Shown here: positions 9,800-17,768 of the stretch, piece after piece
Numbering within the stretch: position 1 is the first letter of the stretch
Layout: each line of letters begins with the position of its first letter
Source of the DNA: Oscillospiraceae bacterium
GTDB taxonomy: Bacteria; Bacillota_A; Clostridia; Oscillospirales; Oscillospiraceae
DNA length: 64,000 bases
Assembly: GCA_017470325.1 (NCBI GenBank)
Contig: JAFUES010000035.1
Coordinates: 1 to 64,000, forward strand
Direction of reading: 5' to 3'
The notes under the pieces: model-generated
Seen by the model: the letters and a program-made list of their open reading frames with translations, nothing else
Database searches by the model: none
What the model was told of the DNA's origin: nothing
Position numbers and translations under genes: made by a program

Positions 9800-9811
9800 T
9801 GTCGAAGAAAA

Positions 9812-9827
9812 AGTTTCACGTGAAACA
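9812..9827. promoter_or_regulatory. parS: parS site 2
   Basis: AGTTTCACGTGAAACA, 15/16 match to the parS consensus. The centre lies 28 bp from that of site 1, so the two dyads are on nearly the same DNA face offset. Confidence 0.9.
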
Positions 9828-9889
9828 TTGAAAAACAGATCTCTTACTGGTATAATGGTCCAGCAGAACAAACCGTAGGGAGCGCGCAT

Positions 9890-10648
9890 ATGGCCAAAAC
9901 CATCGCAGTTGCAAATCAAAAGGGCGGCGTAGGAAAAACAACCACCTGCGTCAATCTTTGTGCTGCTCTGGCGCTCAGAGGCAGGAGGGTCCTGTTGGTA
10001 GACTGCGACCCCCAGGGCAACGCAAGCTCCGGTATGGGCGTCTCCAAGAAGACCCGTCCCAACACCTATGACATGCTGATAGGCGGCGAATTGGCCGAGG
10101 ATTGTGTGATCCACACCCGTTACGGCGATGTGATCCCTACCGGGAAGGAGCTGGCAGCGGCCTCTGTAGAGCTGATCTCTCGGGACAGGCGCGAGTATGT
10201 CCTGAAAAATGCGCTGCTGCGTCTGTACAGCGATTATGACTATATCTTCATCGACTGCCCGCCCTCGTTGGAGCTGTTGACCGTCAACGCCCTTGTGGCT
10301 GCGGACAGCGTTCTGATCCCCATGCAGTGCGAATATTACGCCTTGGAGGGCATCGCAGACCTGATGACCAGCATTAAGATGTGCAGCCGCCGTCTGAACC
10401 GGACGCTGCGCGTGGAGGGCATTGTTCTGACCATGTATGACGGCCGCGCCAATCTGACCCTGCAGGTGGCCGATGAGCTGCGGAAACATTTAAAGGATCA
10501 GGTGTATCAGACGGTCATCCCCCGCAGCATCCGTCTGTCCGAGGCGCCAAGCCATGGGTTGCCGGGCGTGGTCTACGACCGGTCCAACAAGGGCAGCAAA
10601 GCCTACATGGCCCTGGCAGAGGAATTCGATTTGCGCAGCAAAAGCTGA
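9890..10648 (+). CDS. parA: Chromosome partitioning ATPase ParA (Soj)
   Basis: 252 residues. The deviant Walker A loop KGGVGKTTTCVNL lies at about 11-23, Walker A' VDCDPQGNASSGMG at about 40-53 and Walker B YIFIDCPPSL at about 118-127. ParA/Soj is a DNA-binding ATPase that moves ParB-parS complexes and, in Bacillus, also controls DnaA. Two parS sites lie just upstream and parB follows nine bases after the stop, so the pair is an operon. GGGAG precedes the ATG. Confidence 0.97.
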   Translation: MAKTIAVANQKGGVGKTTTCVNLCAALALRGRRVLLVDCDPQGNASSGMGVSKKTRPNTYDMLIGGELAEDCVIHTRYGDVIPTGKELAAASVELISRDRREYVLKNALLRLYSDYDYIFIDCPPSLELLTVNALVAADSVLIPMQCEYYALEGIADLMTSIKMCSRRLNRTLRVEGIVLTMYDGRANLTLQVADELRKHLKDQVYQTVIPRSIRLSEAPSHGLPGVVYDRSNKGSKAYMALAEEFDLRSKS

Positions 10649-10657
10649 GGAGGCGCT

Positions 10658-11530
10658 ATGGCAAAAGAGAAAAAAGGACTCGGCACCGGGCTGGACATCC
10701 TCTTCGGCGGGAACGAGCCGGAGGAAGATGCTCCCGGCCTGCTCACGCTGCCCATCAGCAAGGTGGAGCCAAGGGCAGATCAGCCCAGGACCTTCTTTGA
10801 CGAAGAAGCTTTACAGGATCTGGCGGAATCCATCGCCCAATACGGTCTCATTCAGCCCATTCTGGTGCGAAAGCTGGACAGCGGCTATTACCAGATCATC
10901 GCCGGCGAACGCCGTTGGCGGGCATCCCGCCTGGCCGGTTTGACGGAGATTCCCGTTCGTATCGTTGAAGCCGATGACCGCAGGACTGCGGAATTGGCCC
11001 TGGTGGAAAACCTGCAGCGCGAAGATCTCAACCCCATTGAGGAGGCCAAAGGCTATCGAACTCTGATGGAGGATTACGGGCTTTCTCAGGAGGAGGCCGC
11101 CCGCAGTGTGGGCCGCTCGCGGCCAGCCGTTGCAAATGCTCTCCGTTTGTTGTCTCTCAGTCCCCAGGTCATGGAGCTGGTGGAAAAGGGTGAGCTGTCC
11201 GCCGGACACGCACGCGCCCTGGTGCCCATCCCCGACGAAAGGAAACAGCTGGAGGCCGCTCAGCAGGTGATCAAGCAGGCGCTTTCCGTCAGAAAAACCG
11301 AGTTGCTTGCGGGAAAAATTCTGAAAGAGCAGACCGCGGCCCAGCCGGAGACGGATGCCGAGATGACGATCGATTACGCGGCGGAGTTGTCCGCTGAATT
11401 GTCCGCATTGCTCGGACGAAAGGTACAGCTGATCGATGGCCGACGCAGTGGGAGGATTGAGCTGTCCTTCTACGGCGTCGAGGATCGGGAAGCCCTGATC
11501 GACGCCCTGCGGAAGCTGAGCAAAGAATAA
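10658..11530 (+). CDS. parB: Chromosome partitioning protein ParB (Spo0J)
   Basis: 290 residues. The N-terminal CTPase/ParB domain shows QPRTFFDEEALQDLAESI and IIAGERRWRASRLAG (the GERRxR motif that binds CTP). The central helix-turn-helix LSQEEAARSVGRSRPAVANAL recognises parS, and the C-terminal segment forms the dimerisation domain. ParB clamps on the two parS sites about 850 bp upstream and spreads along the origin region. It is cotranscribed with parA. Confidence 0.97.
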   Translation: MAKEKKGLGTGLDILFGGNEPEEDAPGLLTLPISKVEPRADQPRTFFDEEALQDLAESIAQYGLIQPILVRKLDSGYYQIIAGERRWRASRLAGLTEIPVRIVEADDRRTAELALVENLQREDLNPIEEAKGYRTLMEDYGLSQEEAARSVGRSRPAVANALRLLSLSPQVMELVEKGELSAGHARALVPIPDERKQLEAAQQVIKQALSVRKTELLAGKILKEQTAAQPETDAEMTIDYAAELSAELSALLGRKVQLIDGRRSGRIELSFYGVEDREALIDALRKLSKE

Positions 11531-11573
11531 AGTATAATATTCAATATAATCATATCATACGGGAGAAGAGACT

Positions 11574-12893
11574 ATGCTGGATATCAAATTCGTCCGGGAA
11601 AATCCGGAAGCCGTCAAGGAGAACATCCGCAAAAAATTTCAGGACGCCAAGCTGCCTCTGGTAGATGAGGTACTGGAGCTGGACGCCAAAAACCGCGCCG
11701 CCATCACCGAGGCCAGCGATCTGCGCGCACAGCGCAATCAGCTGAGCAAGGCAAACGGCCCGCTCTTCGGCAAGCTGAAAAAGGCCGCCGAGGAGGAAAA
11801 GGCCGCCATCCAGGCCCAGATCGACGAGAATATGGCCAAGGTCAAGCGCAATGACGAGCGCCTGGCCGAGCTGGAAAAGCTGGAGGATGAATACGCCGTG
11901 CGGATTCGCAGCATTATGCTGAACATCCCCAATATCATTGATCCCTCCGTCCCCATCGGCCCGGATGACAGCGCCAATGTGGAAGTGGAGCGTTTCGGCG
12001 AGCCTGTGGTGCCGGATTTTGAGATTCCCTACCACACGGAGATCATGGAGAGCTTCAACGGCGTTGACATGGACGCCGCCGGCCGCGTCTCCGGCAACGG
12101 TTTCTATTATCTCATGGGCGATATTGCCCGGCTGCATTCCGCCGTCCTGGCTTATGCCAGAGATTTCATGATCAACAAGGGCTTTATTTACTGCATTCCG
12201 CCCTTTATGATCCACGGCAATGTGGTGGAGGGTGTCATGAGCCAGACGGATATGGATGCCATGATGTACAAGATTGAGGGAGAGGATCTGTATCTGATCG
12301 GCACCTCCGAGCACTCGATGATCGGTAAGTTCATCGACCAGATCATTCCCGAGGATAAGCTGCCCCAGACCCTGACCAGCTATTCCCCCTGCTTCCGTAA
12401 GGAGAAGGGTGCCCATGGCATCGAGGAGCGGGGCGTATACCGCATCCACCAGTTTGAAAAGCAGGAGATGATCGTGGTCTGCAAGCCCGAGGACTCCATG
12501 GCTTGGTATGAGAAGATGTGGCGTTTCTCGGTGGAGCTGTTCCGCAGCCTGGAGATCCCCGTGCGGCAGCTGGAGTGCTGCTCCGGCGACCTGGCGGATC
12601 TGAAGGTGAAATCCTGCGATATCGAGGCCTGGTCTCCCAGGCAGAAGAAATACTTTGAGGTCTGCTCCTGCTCCAACCTGGGCGACGCTCAGGCCCGCAG
12701 ACTGAAAATGCGCGTCAAGGGTGAGGACGGCAAGATGTATTTGCCCCATACGCTGAACAACACCGTTGTCGCGCCGCCGAGAATGCTCATCGCCTTCCTG
12801 GAGAATCATCTCCAGGCCGACGGCACTGTGACCATTCCCGCCGTTTTGACTCCGTATATGGGCGGCACTACCGTGCTCGTTCCAAATAAATGA
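11574..12893 (+). CDS. serS: Serine--tRNA ligase
   Basis: 439 residues. The N-terminal coiled-coil arm (about 25-105; Lys/Glu/Ala-rich) that grips the long variable arm of tRNA-Ser is followed by the class II core, with the motif 2 region SPCFRKEKGAHGIEERGVYR and C-terminal motif 3 NNTVVAPPRMLIAFLENH. It charges tRNA-Ser, and also tRNA-Sec where present. The ATG at 11574 has GGGAGAAGAG upstream. Two TATAAT-like hexamers sit at 11533 and 11545 but lack good -35 partners. There is no room for a T-box leader. Confidence 0.97.
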   Translation: MLDIKFVRENPEAVKENIRKKFQDAKLPLVDEVLELDAKNRAAITEASDLRAQRNQLSKANGPLFGKLKKAAEEEKAAIQAQIDENMAKVKRNDERLAELEKLEDEYAVRIRSIMLNIPNIIDPSVPIGPDDSANVEVERFGEPVVPDFEIPYHTEIMESFNGVDMDAAGRVSGNGFYYLMGDIARLHSAVLAYARDFMINKGFIYCIPPFMIHGNVVEGVMSQTDMDAMMYKIEGEDLYLIGTSEHSMIGKFIDQIIPEDKLPQTLTSYSPCFRKEKGAHGIEERGVYRIHQFEKQEMIVVCKPEDSMAWYEKMWRFSVELFRSLEIPVRQLECCSGDLADLKVKSCDIEAWSPRQKKYFEVCSCSNLGDAQARRLKMRVKGEDGKMYLPHTLNNTVVAPPRMLIAFLENHLQADGTVTIPAVLTPYMGGTTVLVPNK

Positions 12894-12914
12894 TTGAAAA
12901 GAGAGGAATTCCAA

Positions 12915-13355
12915 ATGAAAAAGTTTATGGAAGAATTCAAAGCCTTTGTCATGCGCGGCAACGTGATGGACATGGCCATCGGCGTCATCGTCGGCGGTGC
13001 TTTCGGTGCCATCACCACCGCACTGGTCGGCAACGTGATTACCCCCCTGCTGGCCTTCCTGTTCAACAGCCCCAATCCTGACGCACTGAACATCACGCTC
13101 CGTGCCGCTACCGAGGATACAGAGGCTCTGGTCCTGGGTCTGGGCACCTTTATCGGCGCCATCATCAATTTCCTGGTCATTGCCCTGGTCCTGTTTTCCG
13201 TCATTAAGGCCATAAACAAGGCCCGCGAGCTGGCAGAAAAAGCCAAGAAGAAAGAAGAGGAAGAAGCCGCTGCCGAAGAGGAAGCTGCCGAGCCCGCTCC
13301 CACCACCGAAGAACTGCTGGCCGCCATCCTGGAAGAGCTCAAGGCCAAGAAATAA
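12915..13355 (+). CDS. mscL: Large-conductance mechanosensitive channel MscL
   Basis: 146 residues. MKKFMEEFKAFVMRGNVMDMAIGVIVG is the hallmark N-terminus (amphipathic helix plus TM1 with the conserved RGNVMDMAIGVIVG), and TM2 runs about 75-98 (FIGAIINFLVIALVLFSVIKA). The pentameric channel opens under membrane tension to release solutes on osmotic downshock. The C-terminal tail is unusually rich in Lys, Glu and Ala before the conserved terminal helix EELLAAILEELK. The start at 12915 is chosen for AGAGAGGAA just upstream; a frame to 12894 adds seven residues with no ribosome site. A strong terminator follows. Confidence 0.96.
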   Translation: MKKFMEEFKAFVMRGNVMDMAIGVIVGGAFGAITTALVGNVITPLLAFLFNSPNPDALNITLRAATEDTEALVLGLGTFIGAIINFLVIALVLFSVIKAINKARELAEKAKKKEEEEAAAEEEAAEPAPTTEELLAAILEELKAKK

Positions 13356-13370
13356 ACAACATAATTGAAA

Positions 13371-13405
13371 AAAGAAGTCCGGCAACGACCGGACTTCTTT
13401 TTTTG
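13371..13405 (+). terminator. mscL terminator
   Basis: Perfect stem AAAGAAGTCCGG/CCGGACTTCTTT with a six-base loop, followed by TTTTT. It isolates the dnaA promoter from upstream transcription. Confidence 0.9.
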
Positions 13406-13437
13406 TTGGAAACTCTCTACTATATTATATTTATATC

Positions 13438-13466
13438 TTGCATATTATCCACAGTTTTGTTATAAT
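13438..13466 (+). promoter_or_regulatory. dnaA promoter with a DnaA box in its spacer
   Basis: TTGCAT (13438-13443), 17 bp spacer, TATAAT (13461-13466). The spacer contains TTATCCACA at 13445-13453, a perfect DnaA box, which fits autorepression of dnaA by DnaA. Confidence 0.85.
13445..13453 (+). promoter_or_regulatory. DnaA box (perfect consensus)
   Basis: TTATCCACA, 9/9 match, between the -35 and -10 of the dnaA promoter. Confidence 0.85.
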
Positions 13467-13506
13467 AAGTTGGTTAAGATTATACTGTCTATTGAGGTAT
13501 GCAGCT

Positions 13507-14820
13507 ATGAATTCACTGCAAGATATCTGGAATGAGATCATCAAGATCCTTTCTAAAAAATTGACGCCTACCGCCATCACCACATGGTTTTCCGATTGTG
13601 AGCCGGTAGATATTGAAGACTGCCGTCTGATCCTTCACACCACCACGGATTTCAAACGCAGGATCATTATGGACCGCTTCGGCGATATCATCAAGGAGGC
13701 TCTGGCCGATCTGTTCTCCTGCGACTTTGATCTGATCGTTCTGGCCGGCGACGAGATTAACGACTTTGTCTCCCAGAAGCAGGAGGGGGACAACCCCCTG
13801 CCGGAAATGGCAGGCTACACCTTTGACCGCTTCATCGTCGGCAACTCCAATAAGTTTGCCCATGCGGCGGCGGTGGCCGTGGCGGATAATCCGGGAAAAA
13901 ACTACAACCCTCTCTTTATCTACGGCAACTCCGGCCTGGGCAAGACTCACCTACTGCTGGCCATCGGACAGGCCATCCATGAGCGGGAGCCGGCCAAAAA
14001 GATCGCTTATATCAAGGGAGACGAGTTTACCAATCAACTGGTCAAATCCATTAAGGACGGCACAGGTGAGGAATTCCGCACCAAATACCGCAATGTGGAT
14101 TTGTTTCTGGTGGATGATATCCAGTTCATTGCCGGCAAACAGCAGACCCAGAACGAATTCTTCCATACCTTTAATAATATCTATGAGGCTGGGCATCAGA
14201 TCGTGATCACCTCTGACCGTCCGCCTCTGGAGATGTCTCTGCTGGATGACCGGCTCCGCACTCGTTTTGAGGGGGGATTGATGGCGGATATCCAGCCGCC
14301 CGATCTGGAGACCCGTATGGCTATCATCCGCAACAAAGCAGCACAGCTGGGGCTTTTTCTTCCAGATGATGTAGTCAGCTATATTGCTAAAGAAATTACT
14401 TCCAATGTTCGCCAATTGGAGGGCGTGATTAAGCGTCTCACGGCATATATAGATCTCATAGGGGGTACTCCCACGATTGAAACCGCAAAAATAGCAATTG
14501 CAGATGTAATAAGAGAAGGAGACTATATTCCAACACCGGGAAGAATCATACGAGAAACTGCAAAATACTACAATCTTAAAGAAGAGGACCTTCGGGGTCA
14601 GAACCGCGCAAAAAATGTGGCCATGGCCAGGCAGGTGTCCATGTATCTAATGCGTTCCCTGACCAATCTCTCCCTGAAGGATATCGGCGCGGAGTATGAG
14701 GACCGCAATCACGCCACTGTACTCAACTCCATCCGAAAGGTGGAGGACTTAATGCAAAAAGAACCCAATATGGCCGGAATCGTACGGGATATTACCTCCA
14801 ATATCACCTCTAATGTTTAA
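13507..14820 (+). CDS. dnaA: Chromosomal replication initiator protein DnaA
   Basis: 437 residues. Domain I is at about 1-80 (MNSLQDIWNEIIKILSKKL), followed by a short linker. Domain III (AAA+) holds Walker A GNSGLGKTH near residue 141 and Walker B LFLVDDIQFI near 200. Domain IV carries the box-binding signature EDRNHATVLNSIRKV. DnaA binds the boxes at oriC and melts the origin. The start at 13507 is chosen for GAGGT upstream and because the longer frame from 13438 would begin inside the promoter. Boxes lie both upstream and in the gap to dnaN, as in the bipartite Bacillus origin. Confidence 0.98.
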   Translation: MNSLQDIWNEIIKILSKKLTPTAITTWFSDCEPVDIEDCRLILHTTTDFKRRIIMDRFGDIIKEALADLFSCDFDLIVLAGDEINDFVSQKQEGDNPLPEMAGYTFDRFIVGNSNKFAHAAAVAVADNPGKNYNPLFIYGNSGLGKTHLLLAIGQAIHEREPAKKIAYIKGDEFTNQLVKSIKDGTGEEFRTKYRNVDLFLVDDIQFIAGKQQTQNEFFHTFNNIYEAGHQIVITSDRPPLEMSLLDDRLRTRFEGGLMADIQPPDLETRMAIIRNKAAQLGLFLPDDVVSYIAKEITSNVRQLEGVIKRLTAYIDLIGGTPTIETAKIAIADVIREGDYIPTPGRIIRETAKYYNLKEEDLRGQNRAKNVAMARQVSMYLMRSLTNLSLKDIGAEYEDRNHATVLNSIRKVEDLMQKEPNMAGIVRDITSNITSNV

Positions 14821-15060
14821 GTGGCTTTTCCGTTTTCTTTTTCCACATTTCCACGTTGAAAACAAAAACGGGCTTGTTCAAAACTTCTTTTTGCCTTTAG
14901 TTGTTTAAAACTCTTTTCTTTTCCACAAAAATAACAACAGAGAAAATTCTGTAATCACAAGCTCTTTTCAGGTTTTCCCACATTTTTTTCTTCTACTACG
15001 AACACTACAAAAATAATATTCTATCTTTCTTTACAAAACGCTTTTTCAGGAGGAAACATC
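14821..15060. other. oriC: Putative oriC / DNA unwinding region between dnaA and dnaN
   Basis: 240 bp of AT-rich sequence without a gene, in sharp contrast to the GC-rich surroundings. Three DnaA-box-like sites in the same orientation are visible: TTTTCCACA at 14839-14847 and 14919-14927 (one mismatch each) and TTTCCCACA at 14974-14982 (two mismatches). Ten bases after the last box is CTACTA (14993-14998), the complement of two DnaA-trios, leading into AAAATAATATTC. This order (box, trio, AT-rich DNA) fits the bacterial unwinding system, though the trio stretch is short and imperfect. Confidence 0.65.
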
Positions 15061-16173
15061 ATGAAATTCATATGCGAAAAATATGTTCTGCAGAATGCCT
15101 GTGCCATCGCCTCCCGCGCTACCGCGTCCAAAAGTCCGATCCCTGCTCTGGAAGGTCTTCTCCTGGAAGCGGGCGCGGATCTGAAGATCACCGGCTATGA
15201 TCTGAAAGAGGGAATTTTCACCTTGGCTTCCGCAGATATCGCGCAGCCCGGCGCTATCGTTCTCAATGCACGTCTTTTTGGGGAAATGATCCGCAAGCTT
15301 CCGGACGGAATGGTGACCGTCACGGCGGATGATAACAACAATGTCAATGTAAAATGCGGAAAGAGCGAATATCATATCATCGGTATGGAGGCGGATGACT
15401 ATCCCGAAATGCCCAATGTGGATGGTCTGAATTCCATTGCCCTACCGCAGAATATCCTGCGCAGCATGATCAATCAGACGATATTCGCCGTCTCTGACAG
15501 CGATGTGCGCCCCATTTATACCGGAACCTTGTTTGAGGTAGAAGAAAATGAACTCACCCTGGTGTCAGTAGACGGATATCGCTTGGCCAAGCGCTGTGAG
15601 AAGCTGGAGAGTGATCAGCTGGAAAACTGTAGCTTTGTGGTGCCCGGCTCCGCTCTTTCCGATATCGAACGCATCTGTGGTGATGTGGATGATCTGGTGA
15701 GAATCTCCGTCGGTGCCAAGCACATCTCTTTTGTCATTGGAGAGACAACAGTGATCACCCGCCGTCTGGAAGGCGAATTTTTGAACTATAAGCGTTCCAT
15801 TCCTGAAAATTTCCGTTATCAGATCAAAGTTGATCGAACTGAGATCATGTCCGTTATTGACCGTGTAGCCTTGATTATCAATGAAAAAAACAGCAATCCT
15901 GTGCGTATGATCTTCGGGGACAGCACCATCGACTGCATGTGCGTAACACCCATCGGCAAAGCGGAGGATATCTGCGGCTGTGAGGGCAGCGGAGAGGATC
16001 TGGAGATTGGCTTCAACGATCGGTATCTAATGGATGCGCTGAAAGCCGCCGGTAAGGATGAGTTGTTTATGTGCCTGAATACCGCCTCTTCTCCCTGCGT
16101 GATCAAGGCTGCCGATGGCAGCGAGGAATTTACCTATATGATCCTGCCGGTGCGTCTGCGTGCCGGAGCCTGA
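15061..16173 (+). CDS. dnaN: DNA polymerase III sliding clamp, beta subunit
   Basis: 370 residues, the family length, with the three tandem clamp domains. It starts MKFICEKYVLQNACAIASRA, has the central VSVDGYRLAKRCEKLE stretch near residue 170, and ends with the family-typical MILPVRLRA motif. The dimeric ring tethers DNA polymerases and other factors to DNA. AGGAGGAAAC precedes the ATG. The next gene starts six bases later, so dnaN heads an operon with the S4-domain gene and recF. Confidence 0.98.
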   Translation: MKFICEKYVLQNACAIASRATASKSPIPALEGLLLEAGADLKITGYDLKEGIFTLASADIAQPGAIVLNARLFGEMIRKLPDGMVTVTADDNNNVNVKCGKSEYHIIGMEADDYPEMPNVDGLNSIALPQNILRSMINQTIFAVSDSDVRPIYTGTLFEVEENELTLVSVDGYRLAKRCEKLESDQLENCSFVVPGSALSDIERICGDVDDLVRISVGAKHISFVIGETTVITRRLEGEFLNYKRSIPENFRYQIKVDRTEIMSVIDRVALIINEKNSNPVRMIFGDSTIDCMCVTPIGKAEDICGCEGSGEDLEIGFNDRYLMDALKAAGKDELFMCLNTASSPCVIKAADGSEEFTYMILPVRLRAGA

Positions 16174-16179
16174 GAAGCT

Positions 16180-16392
16180 ATGGAAATCATTCAGATAGAA
16201 ACCGAGTTTATCAAGCTGGATTCCCTATTGAAGTTTGCCGCTCTGGTGGGTACCGGCGGCGAGGCCAAATATGCGATCCAGGAGGGCATGGTGAAGGTGA
16301 ATGGCGAGATCTGCACCCTGCGCGGCAAAAAGATCTACCCGGGAGATACGGTGGATTTTGCCGGGAATGCCCTGAAAGTGGAAAAGCTATGA
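16180..16392 (+). CDS. yaaA: S4-domain RNA-binding protein, YaaA family
   Basis: 70 residues. A single S4 RNA-binding domain with FIKLDSLLKFAALVGTGGEAK, IQEGMVKVNGEIC and RGKKIYPGDTVDF. It lies between dnaN and recF, exactly where Bacillus subtilis yaaA lies. The family is linked to ribosome assembly, but no specific function is shown here. It is cotranscribed with dnaN, and its stop overlaps the recF start (ATGA). Confidence 0.92.
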   Translation: MEIIQIETEFIKLDSLLKFAALVGTGGEAKYAIQEGMVKVNGEICTLRGKKIYPGDTVDFAGNALKVEKL

Positions 16393-17489
16393 GAATCGAA
16401 AAGATCGCGCTCAACGGCTTTCGCAATTATGAATGGGATACCGCGGAATTTGCACCCGGTACCAACGTGATCTCCGGCCAGAACGCCCAGGGAAAGACCA
16501 ATCTGCTGGAGGCTGTGTACATGCTATCCTGCGGACGCAGCTTCCGCACTCGCTTCGACCGGGAACTGGTGGGTTTTGGCTATACCGAGGCGCAGATCCT
16601 GGCGGACGTCTACAGCCATGACCGCGCGCAGACCATCGATATACGCATGCGGCCGGGCATGACCAAACGGATTTTGGTCAACGGCGTCAAGAAAACCGGC
16701 GCGGAACTGGCGGAGACGGTCAATGTGGTGCTCTTTTGTCCGGATGATCTGAACCTGATCAAAGAGGGCGCTGCAGTTCGACGGCGGCTGATGGACAACG
16801 CCATCAGTCAGATCCGCCCCCGTTATGCAGAGATCCTGTCCCAGTTCAATCGTCTGTATGAGCACAAGACCCGGATCCTGAAGGATTGGCGGGAGAAGCC
16901 GTCCCTGCTAGATACGCTGGATGAGTTTTCCGACGGGATGTGTCGGGCTTCGGCCCAGCTGATCCGCTATCGGGCGTCTTTCGCTGCCAGGCTCAATGAG
17001 GCGGCGCCTCCCATCCACCGGGAGTTTTCCGGGGAGGGAGAGGAACTGAGCATTGCCTACAAAACTGTCAGCACCGTGCGGGACGTATACGCTCCGGCGC
17101 GGGAGATCTATTATGATATTTGCGAGCATCAGGAGGCGCATCGGCAGGCGGAGCTGGAAAGCGGTCAGTGTCTGACCGGTGCCCATAAGGACGATCTGGA
17201 GATCGAAATCAACGGCCGCCCGGCGCGGAGCTTTGCTTCTCAGGGGCAGACCCGTACCGCGGCCCTCTCCCTGAAGCTGGCGGAGCGGGAGATTTTTCTG
17301 GCGGAGACAGGGGAATATCCCATTCTGCTGCTGGACGACGTGTTGTCAGAGCTTGACAGCAAGCGACAGGAATTCGTACTCAACCGCATCGGCGGTGGAC
17401 AGACGCTGATCACCTGCTGTGAGGATGCGGAGATCTCCAGCCGCACCGGCGGAAGAGTGCTCTTTGTAGAAAAAGGCAGGATCCGCTGA
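16389..17489 (+). CDS. recF: DNA replication and repair protein RecF
   Basis: 366 residues. An SMC-like ABC ATPase that helps load RecA at gapped DNA. Walker A ISGQNAQGKTNLLEAV lies near residue 30, the signature region SQGQTRTAALSLKLAE near 280 and Walker B ILLLDDVLSELD near 312. The start at 16389 is chosen by the four-base overlap with the S4 gene; an upstream frame to 16071 merely reads through dnaN and the S4 gene in another frame. The stop overlaps the next start. Confidence 0.97.
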   Translation: MRIEKIALNGFRNYEWDTAEFAPGTNVISGQNAQGKTNLLEAVYMLSCGRSFRTRFDRELVGFGYTEAQILADVYSHDRAQTIDIRMRPGMTKRILVNGVKKTGAELAETVNVVLFCPDDLNLIKEGAAVRRRLMDNAISQIRPRYAEILSQFNRLYEHKTRILKDWREKPSLLDTLDEFSDGMCRASAQLIRYRASFAARLNEAAPPIHREFSGEGEELSIAYKTVSTVRDVYAPAREIYYDICEHQEAHRQAELESGQCLTGAHKDDLEIEINGRPARSFASQGQTRTAALSLKLAEREIFLAETGEYPILLLDDVLSELDSKRQEFVLNRIGGGQTLITCCEDAEISSRTGGRVLFVEKGRIR

Positions 17490-17746
17490 TGTATTTACAT
17501 TTGGGAAAAGGAACGGTCGTCAGTACCGACAGCATCGTCGGCATCTTCGACCTGGACATTACTTCTCAGTCCCATCTGACGCGTAAGTACCTGAGCATGG
17601 CCGAAAAGGCCGGACAGGTGGTCAACGCCGCGGAGGATATTCCAAAATCTTTTGTAGTTTGTCGGGACGGGGAGAAAAGCAGCGTGTATCTGAGCCAGAT
17701 GGCAACGGCTACCCTGCTGCGCCGGTGCGAAGCCGGCTTGGTTTGA
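17489..17746 (+). CDS. remB: Extracellular matrix regulatory protein B-like (DUF370, RemB/YaaB)
   Basis: 85 residues. [23 protein letters not shown] and the C-terminal [14 protein letters not shown] match the DUF370/RemB family found between recF and gyrB in Bacillus and many Clostridia. In Bacillus RemA and RemB influence biofilm matrix genes; the role in a gut Clostridium is unknown. It overlaps recF by one base (TGATG) and is therefore translationally coupled to it. Confidence 0.88.
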   Translation: MYLHLGKGTVVSTDSIVGIFDLDITSQSHLTRKYLSMAEKAGQVVNAAEDIPKSFVVCRDGEKSSVYLSQMATATLLRRCEAGLV

Positions 17747-17768
17747 TACTATTTTTTCGGAGGAATCT

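Noticed and set aside
11531..11573. Possible T-box leader before serS
   Set aside because: Only about 40 bp, with no T-box motif (AGGGTGGNACCGCG-like). The same holds for the 77 bp before asnS.
11550..13385. Minus-strand frame opposite serS and mscL
   Set aside because: Shadow frame; it would cross the mscL terminator and has no ribosome site.
16071..16388. N-terminal extension of recF
   Set aside because: It reads through dnaN and the S4 gene in another frame; the ATGA overlap at 16389 gives the true start.
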